Shown here piece by piece: positions 10,417 to 22,270 of a stretch of 64,000 nt of DNA. Each line of letters starts with the position of its first letter. Within the stretch, counting starts at the first letter, position 1. Made by a program: the position numbers and the translations under genes. Under the pieces are notes generated by a model. The model searched no databases. It had not been told where the DNA came from and saw only the letters and a list, made by a program, of their open reading frames with translations. The stretch comes from Brasenia schreberi (taxonomy: Eukaryota > Streptophyta > Magnoliopsida > Nymphaeales > Cabombaceae), in the NCBI GenBank assembly GCA_036023115.1, contig JAYKKT010000079.1, positions 9,189,001 to 9,253,000 on the forward strand, in the 5' to 3' direction.

Positions 10417-10528
10417 GCTTCTTCAAAATTTCCTAAGTACAAGTAAAGAAAACAAGGTTAAAAACAATAACACCTCTTTGAAAATTTTTCGCAAGCTTCT
10501 AGACTAACTCGATTTATGAAAGACTTAC

Positions 10529-10546
10529 GTCCCACAGGGCGTGCCA
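10529..10546 (-). promoter_or_regulatory. Primer binding site of element B
   Basis: Minus-strand TGGCACGCCCTGTGGGAC lies six bases inside the LTR end at 10552. It matches the D2 site (15442-15459) and G site (54868-54885). The priming tRNA was not identified. Confidence 0.6.
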
Positions 10547-10551
10547 AAGTC

Positions 10552-13500
10552 TGCAGACACGGAAAACCTCTGCCTCCCTTGGTTTCTTAGGCTTGGGGCG
10601 AACCTTTTCGTGTGTCTAAGTCCTATTTGTATAAACAGGGCGTGCCAGCTAGCTTACCTAAGCTAGCGAAGATATATTTTAACCTGACTTCTAACATGGC
10701 GACTGTGAGCAAGTGAGCTCTTGTCGTCGCAGTCCTTCTTGCACCGATGCGCAAGGGTCAGTCTGTACACTTTAAAAATCGAGTTTTAGGGTAGAAAAAG
10801 CTTACGAAAGCGGTTTGAGGTGTTTGATTCGGGTCTTTTTAGTGCGATTGCAGATTTTAGATAACGTGGATTTGCATGTGCCTAAGTCTTTCTTTTTATC
10901 CCTTTATGGGCCACCTAGGTGTGTGTTATGAACACTCCACTACATGGGGCGAATTTGAGCAGGAGTATGGGGTTTGCTTTGATGCAATATGCGCCCTAAC
11001 TCGTGATATGGCGTAGATGCAATGCAAACTCACGCTACTCCAAAGGGAAAACCCGAATGTAAAGACAATACTGAAGGGAAATGACTTGAAATGTAAATGC
11101 CGAAGGGAAATAACTGAAGGGAAATTGCCGAAGGGAGATACGTATATAAGGTATATATGGGCCCTTACTCGGGTCTTGCAAATAAGAGCGAAGGCTCAAT
11201 GTGGGTGCATGCTTGAATTGAAAGACTTACACACACGACATGAAATAAAACCCAAATATAACTTGCAATATGGCCTTGATTAAGGTCTTGGGAATAAGAG
11301 CGAAAGCTCAATGTGTGTGAGTGCTTGAATAGAAGGACTACGCACACAACATGAAATTAAACCCAAATAGTATAACACGACCCTTACTTGGGTCTTACAA
11401 ATAAGAGTGAAGGCTCAATGTGTGTGAGTGCTTGAATTGAAGTACTACGCACACAACATGAAATGAAACCCAAATAGTATAACACGACCCTTACTTGAGT
11501 CTTACAAATAAGAGCGAAGGCTCAATGTGTGTGAGTGCTTGAATTGAAGTACTACGCACACAACATGAAATGAAACCCAAATAGTATAACACGGCCCTTA
11601 CTTGGGTCTTACAAATAAGTGCGAAGGCTCAATGTGTGTGCGTGCTTGAATTGAAAGACAACACACCCAACTTAAGCAAAACCCTACGTAATTTAAAGTA
11701 TATACATATATTTATATATTAGGGACTGATTAGGCCCGTGTGTGTTCAAAATCATGCACGACTAAGAGAGTGCACGTGTGTGTGGGTGTGCCGTGCCAAA
11801 CCACGTTATTACAAGCGGGGGGAGACTATGCTCCATTATTACAACCCCGTATCAAATTGAATTTAAGCAAGTCTACAACTAAGGACCGAGTTAGGCACTT
11901 ACTTATAGCTGGTCCGAAGATGCCTTGCTTGAGCGTGGGCTTGGCCTTCGCCTTGGGTTGCAAGAGGGAGCTCCTCGAAGTTTGAACGGCAAGGGGGGCT
12001 GCTGGCCGAATGCCTTGGGTGCACGGGAAGGGCGCCTTGAAGGTGGCTGGCTGTTGTGAAGGGGGTTGCCTTGGCGTGTTGGGCTAAAGTGACTAAGTAG
12101 GGACACTAAGGGAGGGTGTAGTATTAGGAAAGATGGCACTAAGTGGGAGCCTAAGGGAGTGTCTAAGGGAGTGCCTAAGGTTGGCGGGTGGCTGGCCGAG
12201 TGGATGTGTATGGTTGGAGTGGCCGACTAAGGGAGACTTGGTGGTGGCCGACTACTAGGGTGGTTAAGGATGTGGAAGATGGGAAGGGAGCTAGCTAGGG
12301 TATGGGATAAGGTGGAGTTAGGGGTTGTTATTAAGTGATATGGGACAGATCCTAGGGAGCTAGGTGGAGTGGCCGGGTGTTGCTACGGGAAGTAGTTCTA
12401 GGCGGGGATTGAGGTGGCTGAGGTTGGGCCGAATGGGTTGGATGACGGGTAGGTGGTGTTGAGGTGAGGTGGTGGTGGTGTAGGTGGCTGAGAGTGGAGG
12501 GGGAGTGAAGAAGCGGTAGAGTGAAGGATGGGGTACTAACCGAATGAAGAGGCGGTGGATGAAAGAGGAGCAACCGGGTGGTTGAAGTGGATGGTTCGGT
12601 CGGATGGAAATGGTGGCGATGGGTGGCTGGCCGGCTGGGGTGTGGTGGTGCAAGTGGAGCAAGGTGGTGAGTGGTGGTGGTGCAGGTAGAAGACTCGGTT
12701 GGAAGGTGGCTGGGATCGGCTGGGCTGGAAAGAGGATGGAAGAAGATCGAAGAAGATGGAAAACCCGCCCCTTGGGGGGGGGGGTTTATATAGGGCTGAA
12801 GAGGGCGGTTGGGGCTGGTATTAGGAGGGAGGTAAGGTGGTCTAGGGGTGGTGGTGTGGTGATAAGGTGGGCTGGTTTTGGGGAGGGGCCAGATATTTTG
12901 ATACAAGGGGTTTTGGGTAGATGGTGTGCTAGGTTTAGGTGGGGTGGTTTAGGGGTTTAGGGTTTAGCTAGGTGGGTTGATTTTGGGGTGAGGTTTAGTG
13001 AGGTGGGTTAGGTGATTAGGCTAGGATTAGGTTAGGTTTAGGGAAATTAACCTAGGTTTAGGGAAGGATTAGGGAAGTGGGTTAGGTGATTAGGTTGGGA
13101 TTAGGCCGAGATTAGGGAAGTGGGTTAGGTGATTAGGTTAGGATTAGGATAGGATTAGGGTAAAAGGCAAGGATTAGTGGTTTTTGGTTAGGGTTGGATT
13201 AAGGAGCTCCCTTTGCATGACCCATAGACCTTAATTACATCATGTTGGTGCAGCCCTAGGTTAGGTTTTGGCAAATACAAGCTTAAACCCATGCCAATTA
13301 GGCTAACCCACATGATTAACCCCAAACTTGACACACAAGTCAAGCTTAATTACAAACACACTCTAATCTTATCCTCCCCCACTCTCTCTCATGCCCATAA
13401 TCCCACGTGAAATTCAAGTGGGCCCCACCTCTATTTATGAGAAGGTGATGTGGGCCATGGATATGGATATTGGATTGGATCTCTGGATCCAAATCCAAAT

Positions 13501-14038
13501 CCAAGTCCACACATGGGTTTGGATTGGGATCTGGATATATATGGTCCAGATCCAATCCAAACTGAATTCTGACTCCTTCGGGCTGTGTTCGAAATAAACG
13601 GTTTGTGCGGGGTCTGACAGCATCAATACTCCGTCTGCGTTGGGTCTTTGCCAACATGATCGTCCGCTTCTGTTTTCGCCTTCCAAAGCTGATTTCAAGT
13701 AATGTTTTGATGCTAACAGGGTCTTGGACGTTCGAGATCCTGAGGGTGGATTCAATACGAGAGTTGCTGTGCCGGGCTTGACTTGTGCTCCGGTTCCGGG
13801 CTCTCCTTAGCTTTTCTGGTCCTGTCTTGCTTAGGCCAAGCTGCTTCGGGGCTTCAAAATGTGTTTTAAAAGGTTTTTAAAACCATATTATACATTTTTG
13901 AAATATATAAAGTTTAAAACATATGTACAGGGTTGTCTGGAAGGCTCCTGGGTTTCCAGACTCAAAATGGCCCTTTAGGGCTGCTTTTTACAAAACCAGG
14001 CTGTTTTGAGAAGTTCGTGGGATTTCGGGGTGTTTATA
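10552..14038 (-). repeat. Element B 5' LTR (minus strand, about 3.5 kb)
   Basis: On the minus strand it begins TATAAACACCCCGAAATCCC (TG changed to TA) at 14038 and ends GTGTCTGCA at 10552. It carries the 42-base inverted repeat (13519-13560), a TTAGG-rich block (12930-13210, CCTAA on the minus strand), TATATAAA (about 12785-12793), GTAAGT (11897-11902), the tandem array (about 11180-11680) and the U5 hairpin near 10735-10775. Base 14039 onward is the RNase H gene of element C, read without loss, so B inserted there. Glycine- and proline-rich frames within this LTR come from the C-rich leader and are not genes. Confidence 0.85.
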
Positions 14039-14457
14039 ATCATGTTTTGAAGTCTTTGAAGATTCTATGCTTGTTATAAACCAAGTTTCGAAAATTTGGC
14101 AAGTGAAAAATAAAAAACTCATACCATACCACAAATTGGCCACTCAATTGGTTGATTCCCTCAAGTCATGCACACTCACCCATATAGGTAGAGAGGACAA
14201 TACCATAGCAGATGCCCTCTCATCCCTAGGCTCATCTCTAAGAGTCGACCCCATCATGGAAACTTGATCCATAGAAATTTGGCATTCACCCACTCCATCC
14301 ACCCACGATTTAGAGATTTGCCAAAATTCCATTGAAAAACCTTGGTTTCAAGATATTAAAAACTTTTTAGAAAATGGAGGATTTCCTGAATTTTCATCTT
14401 CTAAAGATAAAGCTTTCATTCGAAAAATTTCAACCCGATATGTGATTTTGGGAGGGG
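14039..14457 (+). pseudogene. Element C pol fragment: archaeal-type RNase H to integrase linker
   Basis: Reads EVFEDSMLVINQVSKIWQVK, then REDNTIADALSSLGSS with the catalytic Asp, and the linker to KISTRYVILGG. A TGA at 14265-14267 stands where the relatives have CGA. The left edge abuts the LTR of B and the right edge abuts the D insertion; the frame continues at 28456. C is clearly more diverged than A2, B, D2 and G. Confidence 0.85.
14453..14457 (+). repeat. Target-site duplication AGGGG (left copy) of the D insertion
   Basis: AGGGG directly precedes the LTR start TGTAAACACC at 14458 and is repeated at 28451-28455 directly after the LTR end TCTACA. Counting AGGGG once makes the element C integrase frame continuous (GGV then FYKKSF). 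Confidence 0.9.
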
Positions 14458-15021
14458 TGTAAACACCCCAAAATCCCACGACTTTCTAAAAACATACATG
14501 GTTTTACAAAAGCAGCCCCAAAGGGCCATTTTGAGTTTGGAAACCCAGGAGCCTTCCAGAAACCCTGTACATATTTGAAAACATATACATATTGTTTTAA
14601 ACTCTGCACATATTGCTTTTAAGCCTATAAATAGTATTTTGAAGCCCTTTATCAAATAAGAGTTTTGAAACCCGGGCTAAGCCCCATTTTCCCAAAAACC
14701 AAAGGCGAACAGGTGGAGCATGCGAAGATAACACCTAATCCAGAAACAACCCACCAAGCTGGTCACGAAGGCCAATACCAAAAGCAGCTTCAAAAGTCTG
14801 TTCTGAAGCCTAGAAGAGCAACATGGGCCGATAAAAGCCAGGTTTGAAAGGCAAAAGGAAGGCCCAAGCACGAAGCAGATGGCAAGCCCGAAGCACCAGA
14901 AAGCCAGATCAACCATTCTCACTCAAGCATCCTGAATCTGAACTAGGAAGACTGAAAATGAGCAGAAACGGAGTCCGAAAAGGCGAAAAGGAGTCCGGAC
15001 GATACAGATTGGGGAAACCCA
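14458..15021 (+). repeat. D1 LTR, left part
   Basis: Starts TGTAAACACCCCAAAATCCC after the AGGGG duplication and follows the U3 of the other LTRs for about 560 bases, with increasing divergence. It stops at an inverted LTR end at 15022. The matching right part is at 27171-28450; about 1.6 kb of a typical LTR (the TATA and leader region) is not present in either piece. Confidence 0.7.
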
Positions 15022-15435
15022 TGTAGACACGGAAAATTCTCACTTATGATTCTTAGGCCTGAAGTGAACATTTTCGTATGTCTAAGTCATTTTTATAAAA
15101 AGGGCGTGCCAACTAGCATACTCAACCTAGCGAAGTAAGTTTTTAAATATCTGACTCGTTTTTTAATATCTGACTCGTTTGGTTCGTAGGTTCTTACACT
15201 CAAAAACTCGATTTTAAAAGCGTACAGACTGACCCTTGTGCATCGGTGCAAGAAGGTCTGTGATGACAAGAGTTTGCTTACTCACAGTCACCACGTTAGG
15301 AGTCAGGTTTTAAAATATATCTTCGCTAGCTTAAGTAAGCTAGCTGGCATGCCCTATTTGTTTAATAAGACTTAGGCACACGAAAAGGTTCGCTTCAGGC
15401 CTAAGCACCAGCAGCGGGAATTTTCTGCATCTACA
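15022..15435. repeat. Head-to-head LTR ends (imperfect palindrome), including the remnant of the D2 5' LTR
   Basis: 15022-15175 is an LTR 3' end in reverse orientation: it starts TGTAGACACGG and continues through GGGCGTGCCAACTAG to CTGACTCG. From about 15181 to 15435 a second LTR end runs forward, with the U5 hairpin, the GCTAGCTTAAGTAAGCTAGC palindrome and a final CATCTACA. The two arms pair over roughly 130 bases with a similar-sized loop. The reversed arm resembles the D1 end at 28320-28450; the forward arm resembles the D2 3' LTR end at 27040-27170. The remaining ~3.4 kb of the D2 5' LTR is missing. Confidence 0.75.
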
Positions 15436-15441
15436 GTTATT

Positions 15442-15459
15442 TGGCACGCCCGATGGGAC
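15442..15459 (+). promoter_or_regulatory. Primer binding site of element D2
   Basis: TGGCACGCCCGATGGGAC, six bases after the LTR end. Nearly the same as in B and G. It is not the TGGTATCAGAGC initiator-Met type. Confidence 0.65.
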
Positions 15460-15540
15460 GTGAGTCTTTTAAAGTCGAGTCACTCTAGGAAACTTGCGAA
15501 AAGATTTTCAAAGAGGTGTTGTTTTAACTCTTTTTTCTTT

Positions 15541-15553
15541 ACTTGTACTTAGG
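15541..15553 (+). promoter_or_regulatory. Splice-acceptor-like site before D2 gag
   Basis: A T-rich run leads to ACTTGTACTTAG ending at 15552, 24 bases before the gag ATG. B (minus, AG at 10433-10434) and G (CATACTTAG, ending 54979) keep the same feature. With the GTAAGT in the LTR leader it would define a leader intron containing U5 and the primer site. Inferred only. Confidence 0.4.
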
Positions 15554-15576
15554 AATTTTGAAAAAGGCTTGAAAGC

Positions 15577-18446
15577 ATGTCAAAATCCAACCCAAGTGAA
15601 GTGTCGAGCCAAGGCTCATGCGCATCAAGTTCTCACTCTAGGAGGGTTTTGAAAAATAAGATCAAACTAGACGAGATAGAGGACTTGAGAAGGGAATTTG
15701 AGGCCAAAATCGATGCTCTCAGCCAAGAGGCTGAAGTAGGTGATTCATGTTCATCGAATGGTGAACAAAGGGCCAAGAAAAAATCTGAAAAACCTCGCAA
15801 GCACAAAGAGGCCTCCGTAATGGAAGGCAACCAATACCACGAGTCCCTCACACAAAAGGACCATAAAGCCCTACAGCAACTGCTGAAAGGGCAAAATAAA
15901 GAGAAAAGGAGTTACGCCCTGTCTGATTTCCTTCCTATGGATTACGAAACAGACAGTGACGATGAAATACCAAACTTCCATCGGTATGATGGCATGAGAG
16001 ACCCTAGGTCTCACTTGCAACTTTTCTCGTGTCGAGCCCATAAGAAGAAAAAGGACTCGATGAAGTGGGTGTATTGGTTCCCTTTATCCCTTAAAGGCAC
16101 AACTACCAAATGGCTGGCTTCCTACGATTTAAGCCAGTTCGCTACTTTTGAAGAGTTAGCGAACTGCTTCATGCAAAGATTTGCACATAACGTAGAAGTC
16201 ACGCCGACTTTAAACACTTTAAGGGATACGAAGCAAGGCATGAACGAAGACGTACATGCCTTCATTATTTGATGGAGGTCACTTTTGGGCCAAGTGCGAG
16301 AGCCCATATCCAAAGGATGCGTAGTCATGCTCATCCTGGATAATTTTAAAAGCGAGTTAAAGACCCTTCTCTCACTCCATGAGATCTCAACTTTCCATAA
16401 GTTGATCAAAAAAGTGTCCCTTTTCAAAACAAACTTGAAAAAGGGGATATACGATCACTTATGGAAAGGAAGTGTCGTTTCTAAAACCCACTTGGAAAAG
16501 CCCATCACTTATGGGCTACCCACGATGGACAAAGGGGCAAAGCCCCAAAAAATCGCCAATGTCCGGGTGGATCCAAGCATGGCAGGCACTTCCAAAAATT
16601 TTGAAAAATCAGAAAACAAAAGGAAGAGAAATTTCCAAAAGCCGATTGAAAAACGGGAGTACACTCCGCTGGGGCAACCTGTGTCGGAGGTCCTAGACCT
16701 CCTACTTGCCCAAGGCATGATAGAACTTCCCGAAATCCCCGAAGGAGTCACTCCCAAAGGGGGATATTTAAACCGTTTTTGCAAGTATCATCGGCTCAAA
16801 GGCCATGATACAAAATGTTGTTTCTCCCTTTTAAACAAAATCGAGAACTTGATAGCGGAGGGCCGGCTCTAGGTCATTGCGGAACCTGAGCCAACTCAAG
16901 CTATCTTCAAAGAACCCTTTCCCAAGCACGCCAGTAGCAATGGGAAAGGAAAGGAGGTATGTACCCTCATCTTTTCAAAAGAACTAGTGCAAAAATCTGA
17001 GTCTGGTTGACCCACTTGTGCGCCCACTCATGTGCTTTACAAGAAGCCCGCCCAAGTCGTCATCCGGGGACCACGAAGAGCTAAATCTCCGGCTAAACCA
17101 GTTTTGAAACTTCAAGCTGCTCCTCAACTCATAATTATAGCCAATTCTAGTGTGAACCCTAGACTGGTCGTGGGGGAAGTGACTAGATCCGGGAGGATCT
17201 ATCAACCCCCGCACCTACAAAGTGCTAAAAAGGTGGTCAGTGTGCTTGGCCCCTCAAAAGCATGTATTCCTGGAGTTCTACCAAAAGAAGACAATGGGAA
17301 AGTCGTCCTAAATCCTTATGATTTCGAAAACTATCTTTCAAAGATTCCTATCCACATGTCCATCCTAGAGCTTATACAAACTTCGCCTAGGCATAGACTC
17401 GTGCTAGAGAAAATTCTAGAAAGAGCCAAGGTTAGCTCGAACATAAGTCCGGAATCCCTGCCTGACCAAGTGGCATTAATAGGAGCAAAATCGCCCATCA
17501 CTTTCTCGAAAGATTATGTAAATAGACCCTACGAGTCCCATAACCAGGCCCTGCATATCGAGGTGGTTCTGAATAACCACTCTCTGGACAGGTGCCTAGT
17601 CGATGGGGGAGGAGGGCTCAACATCCTTCCACTTCATGTGGCGTATCAAATCGGAGTCACCTTGACTTCTGTAAACCCAAGCCCCATCATTATCACTTGA
17701 TACGATGGAATGCGTCTAGGCCTTTAGGATCGATCGAACTCCCGATGGAAACGGGAGGGATCACATACACGGGGGTGTTTCATGTCTTGGACATCCACCC
17801 CCATTATAACCTGTTGCTGGGAAGGCCCTAGATACACAGCTTGTGCGCTGTGCCATCCACCTTCCACAGGTGTGTAAAGATCCCTTTCAGGGACCAAGTC
17901 ATAGTGATCCTAGGTGAGAGTCACCCTCAGCTTCAGGGGATCATAAACTCCCCCTATTTGTCGAGTTCTCAGGCCCATGAGGCTAACTTGGGGCAGACTG
18001 TGATTGAGCCACCAAGGCTCATGTTAAACAACCCTAGGAAGGTTGTGTATGTGAAGGGGCCGCCCAAAGCAGGCCCCCTCCCGATTCTAACCCTTCTAGG
18101 AAGACCCAAGCATCCCCTATTTCCAAAACCCCAGGACAAAAAGTCATACGAGCACGATATGGACGACAGCAAGTTCCAGGACCACGATTTATACTCTGTA
18201 TTTTCAAAAAACAAAAAATCATGGAACATGTTGTTAAACATGGGCTACACGCCCTATAGAAGTCTAGGGGCACAGAACCAGGGTCTCCTAGAGCCCATCC
18301 TTCCTAGGGCCAACCCAAGCCGATACAGGATCGGATACACTCCCAAAATACCGCTAGAGCCACCCCCTGTGACCACCTGGGTCAAGGGTGCCCTAGAACC
18401 TACCCTAGAAGAGACCTACGATTTAGACCTCCTATTCCGAGTCTAA
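15577..18446 (+). pseudogene. Element D2 gag-protease ORF1 with G-patch-like tail, decayed
   Basis: Starts MSKSNPSEVSSQGS. It contains a charged N-terminal region, the gag domain (WVYWFPLSLKGT; LANCFMQRFAHNVEV; about 16050-16330), a zinc-knuckle-like CKYHRLKGHDTKCC (about 16780), a protease-like CLVDGGGGLNILPLHVA (about 17590) and a C-terminal NMLLNMGYTPYRSLG...RIGYTPK segment resembling a G-patch. It ends DLDLLFRV at TAA 18444-18446. Breaks compared with G and B: TGA 16270, TAG 16870, TGA 17008, TGA 17698, a one-base loss near 17709 and TAG 17829. Most of the stops are CGA to TGA, CAG to TAG or TGG to TAG changes. The products would be the particle protein and protease in the cytoplasm. Confidence 0.9.
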
Positions 18447-18471
18447 CCCGTAGTGTTTTTCCTTTGTAGGT
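18447..18471 (+). promoter_or_regulatory. ORF1-ORF2 junction with splice-acceptor-like sequence (D2)
   Basis: Twenty-five bases separate the ORF1 stop from the ORF2 ATG. They contain GTTTTTCCTTTGTAG followed by GT, a good 3' splice site by sequence. Element G has the same junction at 57857-57881. ORF2 is in the +1 frame in both elements, so it needs splicing, frameshifting or internal initiation. Confidence 0.45.
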
Positions 18472-21400
18472 ATGATGGAAGATCCCTTTCATAAAAATAC
18501 AAAAACATTTGGAAAACTTAAAATCAAAAAAATCGAAAAAGAGGAAAAACCAAAAACAATGGAAAATCAAAAACTCAAAAATAGAGTGCTTTGTATAGTT
18601 CATAAAGTTCTTGTTTTACAAAAACCCAAAAAAATCGAAAATCTAGAAAATACCAAAAAGATTTTGTATATAGCTGCTCCTGGTAGGACTTTGGGAAAAG
18701 ATTTCGAAAGTACGTCGTCTGCATAGCCAGACCAAAAATTTTGAAATCGGTTGAAAATCCAAGTACAAAACTAGGTCTTTTGAAAAATCAAGCATCAAAT
18801 TCCCTCGCGTCTATAACCCACGAGAATGATCGAAGCCCAGAAGCGGATCCCCTTGAGGAAGATCCCACTTCTGAGCTCCCAGAATTTCATAAAATTCTCG
18901 ATTTTGAAAGACCTTCCAATTCAGTAGGAGGAGATTTCATAGAGGTGAACCTAGGGAGTGATTCCAATCCCAAAACCATCAAGATAGGCGCATGTTAGCA
19001 TGAAAATGAAAGATCAGCATTCATTGCATTTCTACGAACCTATTTAGATGTGTTTGCATGGACGTATGAAGACATGCCGGGCATAGACCCCAGCATTGTC
19101 GAACATTGTCTTCCCTTAGATGCGGATGTGAAGCCCATAAAGCAGAAGCTTAGGAAAATACACCCGAATGTACACACGCAAGTCAAAGAGGGTTTAGAAG
19201 ATCTGTTAAAAGCCGGATTTATAAAACCCATTGCGTATTCTGATTGGTTGTCAAACATCGTTGTAATTTGAAAAACTAATGGGAAAATTCGAATATGCAT
19301 CGATTTCAGAAACCTGAATAAAGCCACTCCAAAGGATAATTATCCTTTACCAAACATAGATTTGATAGTCGATAGTACTGCAAATCATGAAATGTTTTCG
19401 TTTATGGATGGCTATTCAGGCTATCATCAAATCAAACTAAGTCCACGAGATTAGGGTAAGACCGCCTTCACAACCCCATGGGGCACGTACTGCTATACAG
19501 TCATGCCCTTTGGTTTGAAAAATGTTGGCGCAACATACCAAAGAGCCATGACCACGATCTTCCATGATCAAATTCATGAGCTCGTAGAAGTGTATGTAGA
19601 TGATCTCTTGGCGAAATCCAAAACCCCATGCACTCATATTGAATGTTTGCAAAAGATTTTCGAAAGGCTTAGGCTTTACAAGGTAAAGCTAAACCCTCAG
19701 AAATGTGTATTCGGGGTAGAATCTGGGAAGCTTCTAGGCTTTATGGTAACCCAAAGGGGTATAGAAGTCGACCCCTCTAAGTGTCGAGCCATCATAGACA
19801 TGGCTCCACCCTCCAATCTCACTCAAATTCATAGCCTCCAGGGTTGATTACAGTCCGTTCGCCGATTTATATCGAATCTAGCAACTAGATGCGAACCCTT
19901 CAACAAGCTGTTGAGGAAGGGCACGAAATTCTTATCGGATGACGAATGCAAAAGGTCCTTTGAGAGACTAAAGGCATACCTGGTTAATCCCCCCTTTTTG
20001 AATCCTCCAAAGCAAGGAAAACCACTTTTACTCTACATCTTTGTGCATGCGAATGCTTTAGGAGCCCTATTGGCTCAATACGAGGATGACACCCACAAGG
20101 AGTATGTCATCTACTATATTTCGAAAACTCTCTTGGCCTATGAACGAAATTATCAAGCCATGGAGAAGACGTGCTTGGCCCTAGTCTGGGCCTGCGAGAA
20201 ATTCAGACACTATTTCCTAGATCATGAGATCTGGATAGTGTCCAAGCTCGATCCAATCAAGCACTTGTTCGAAACACCCATTCTCACGGGTAGATTGGGT
20301 AAATGGCAACTCCTTCTAATGGAGTATGACCTGAAATACCATCACCAGATCTCCATTAGGGGGCAAGCCCTAGCAGATTACGTGGATGAGTTCCCCCTGG
20401 AAGATGCATATCCCACACTTGATATTTCAAAAAACTCCATTAAATGGCAAAGACCACACTTGTTCGACGAAGGCATATTGCAAAACCAATTTCAAAACCA
20501 CATTTTGGCAAACTCTTTCGAAAACCAAGTGTGGAAGATGCACTTCGATGGGGCACGAAACCAACGAGGGGCTGGTGCTGGGGTCATCCTCATCTCCCCT
20601 GAAAAGGGCGTGATTCCCATAGCAATCCGCCTAGATTTCGAATGTTCCAACAACATAGCTGAGTATGAAGCACTCATACAAGGTTTAAGGGTTTCGAAAA
20701 CTCTAGGGGCATCATGCATCGAGGTCTTTAGAGATTCACTCCTTGTTATAAACCAGGTTTTGAAAATTTGGCAAGTACGTAACGAAAAACTACTTCCATA
20801 TCACGAGTTGGCCACTCGATTGGTTAATTCGTTCCAATCGTGTAAACACACACACGTGGGAAGAGAGGACAATGGCATTGCCGATGCCCTCTCCTCCTTG
20901 GGTTCAGCCCTAAAGGTCGATCCCATCTCAGGGACCCGATCTTTAGAAATATGGCATGCGCCCAACCCATCTACACACGATTTGGATATTTGCCAAAATA
21001 ACACAGACTCTATTGAAAAACCCTAGTTTTATGACATCAAACAATTTCTAGAAAATGGGGGATTCGCCGAGGATGCCACATCCAAAGATAAGGCATTCAT
21101 CCGTAAGATTTCGACCCGATACACCATTCTGGGTGGGGTTTTATACAAGAAAAGTTTTACCGGCATCCTACTTAGGTGTATCGATCTAAAGGAGGCTAGG
21201 ATAGTGATGCATGAATTCCACGACGGAGAATGTGGAGGTCATGTTAATGCCAACATGATGGCAATGAAAATACTTAGAGGGGGCTATTTTTGGTCCACCC
21301 TAAAAAGGGATTGTCACGATCATGTTAGGAAGTGTCATCCATGTCAAGTGCATGGGCACGCCATTCATATCCCCTCATCTGCATTGTATTTCATGGTCAG

Positions 21401-22270
21401 CCCCTGTCCATTAACCATGTGGGCGTTTGACATCGTAGGCCCATATTTCCAAAAGCCTCGAATGAGCAACGATTCATTTTAGCAGCCATCGAGTATTTCT
21501 CCAAGTGGGTGGAAGCCATTTTCCTAACCAACGTGCTAGGGCAACATGTGGTGGCTTTCATTAGGAGGAATATCCTGGCTCGATTTGGGGTTCCACGAGA
21601 CCTTGTGTCTGATAATGGCACCCCATTCAAGAACGAGCGGATGGTTAAGTTGTGCAACGCGTATGGCATAACTCACCACTTCTCTTCGCCCTACTACCCT
21701 CAAGGCAACGGCCAAGCTGAAGCCACAAACAAGACTCTCATTAGCATAATTGAGAAGACTTTAGAGAAGGGTAGGACGTGGCACGAGAAGTTGGATGAAG
21801 CCTTATGGGCTTATAGGTCTTCCATCCGGACTCCCACGAATGCCACACCATTCGAATTGGTCTATGGCACAAACGCCATTCTTCCCATTCATACTCAACT
21901 GCATTCATTCCATACATCCATAGCACTCGACCTCCTCCTAGAGACGCTTCAGCATGCTAGGATGGCTGAACTAGATTTGCTAGATGAGAGGCGACTCCTT
22001 GCCATGGATCATACTCGTGCATACCGGCAAAGGATAGCCCGACACTATGGCAAACACATGAGACCTCGCCACTTTGAAGTGGGAGATCTGGTTTTGAAAA
22101 TCATCCATTATCATGGCCCACATCCCCTTGGAAAGTGGCGTCCCAAGTGGGATGGACCCTATGTTGTACGTGCAACCACCACGAACAACTCATATTGGTT
22201 GATCGATGTAGAAGGTAGGAATTTAGCAGATCCTATCAATATTCAATACATAAAGAAGTATTATGTGTAG
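18472..22270 (+). pseudogene. Element D2 pol ORF2: RT, RNase H, archaeal RNase H, integrase; decayed
   Basis: Begins MMEDPFHKNTK with a lysine-rich leader. Reverse transcriptase follows (KTNGKIRICIDFRNLNKATP near 19275; YVDD near 19592), then Ty3-type RNase H (about 20010-20360), a second archaeal-type RNase H (MHFDGARNQRGAGAGV, NNIAEYEAL, FRDSLLVI, DNGIADALSS; about 20530-20920) and integrase with zinc module and D, D, E core (about 21204-22270). Two RNases H in tandem mark the Tat lineage. Breaks: a frameshift near 18700, TAG 18996, TGA 19269, TAG 19452, TGA 19845, TAG 21024 and a one-base loss near 21450. The archaeal RNase H lies in one open stretch, 19911-21026. Confidence 0.93.
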
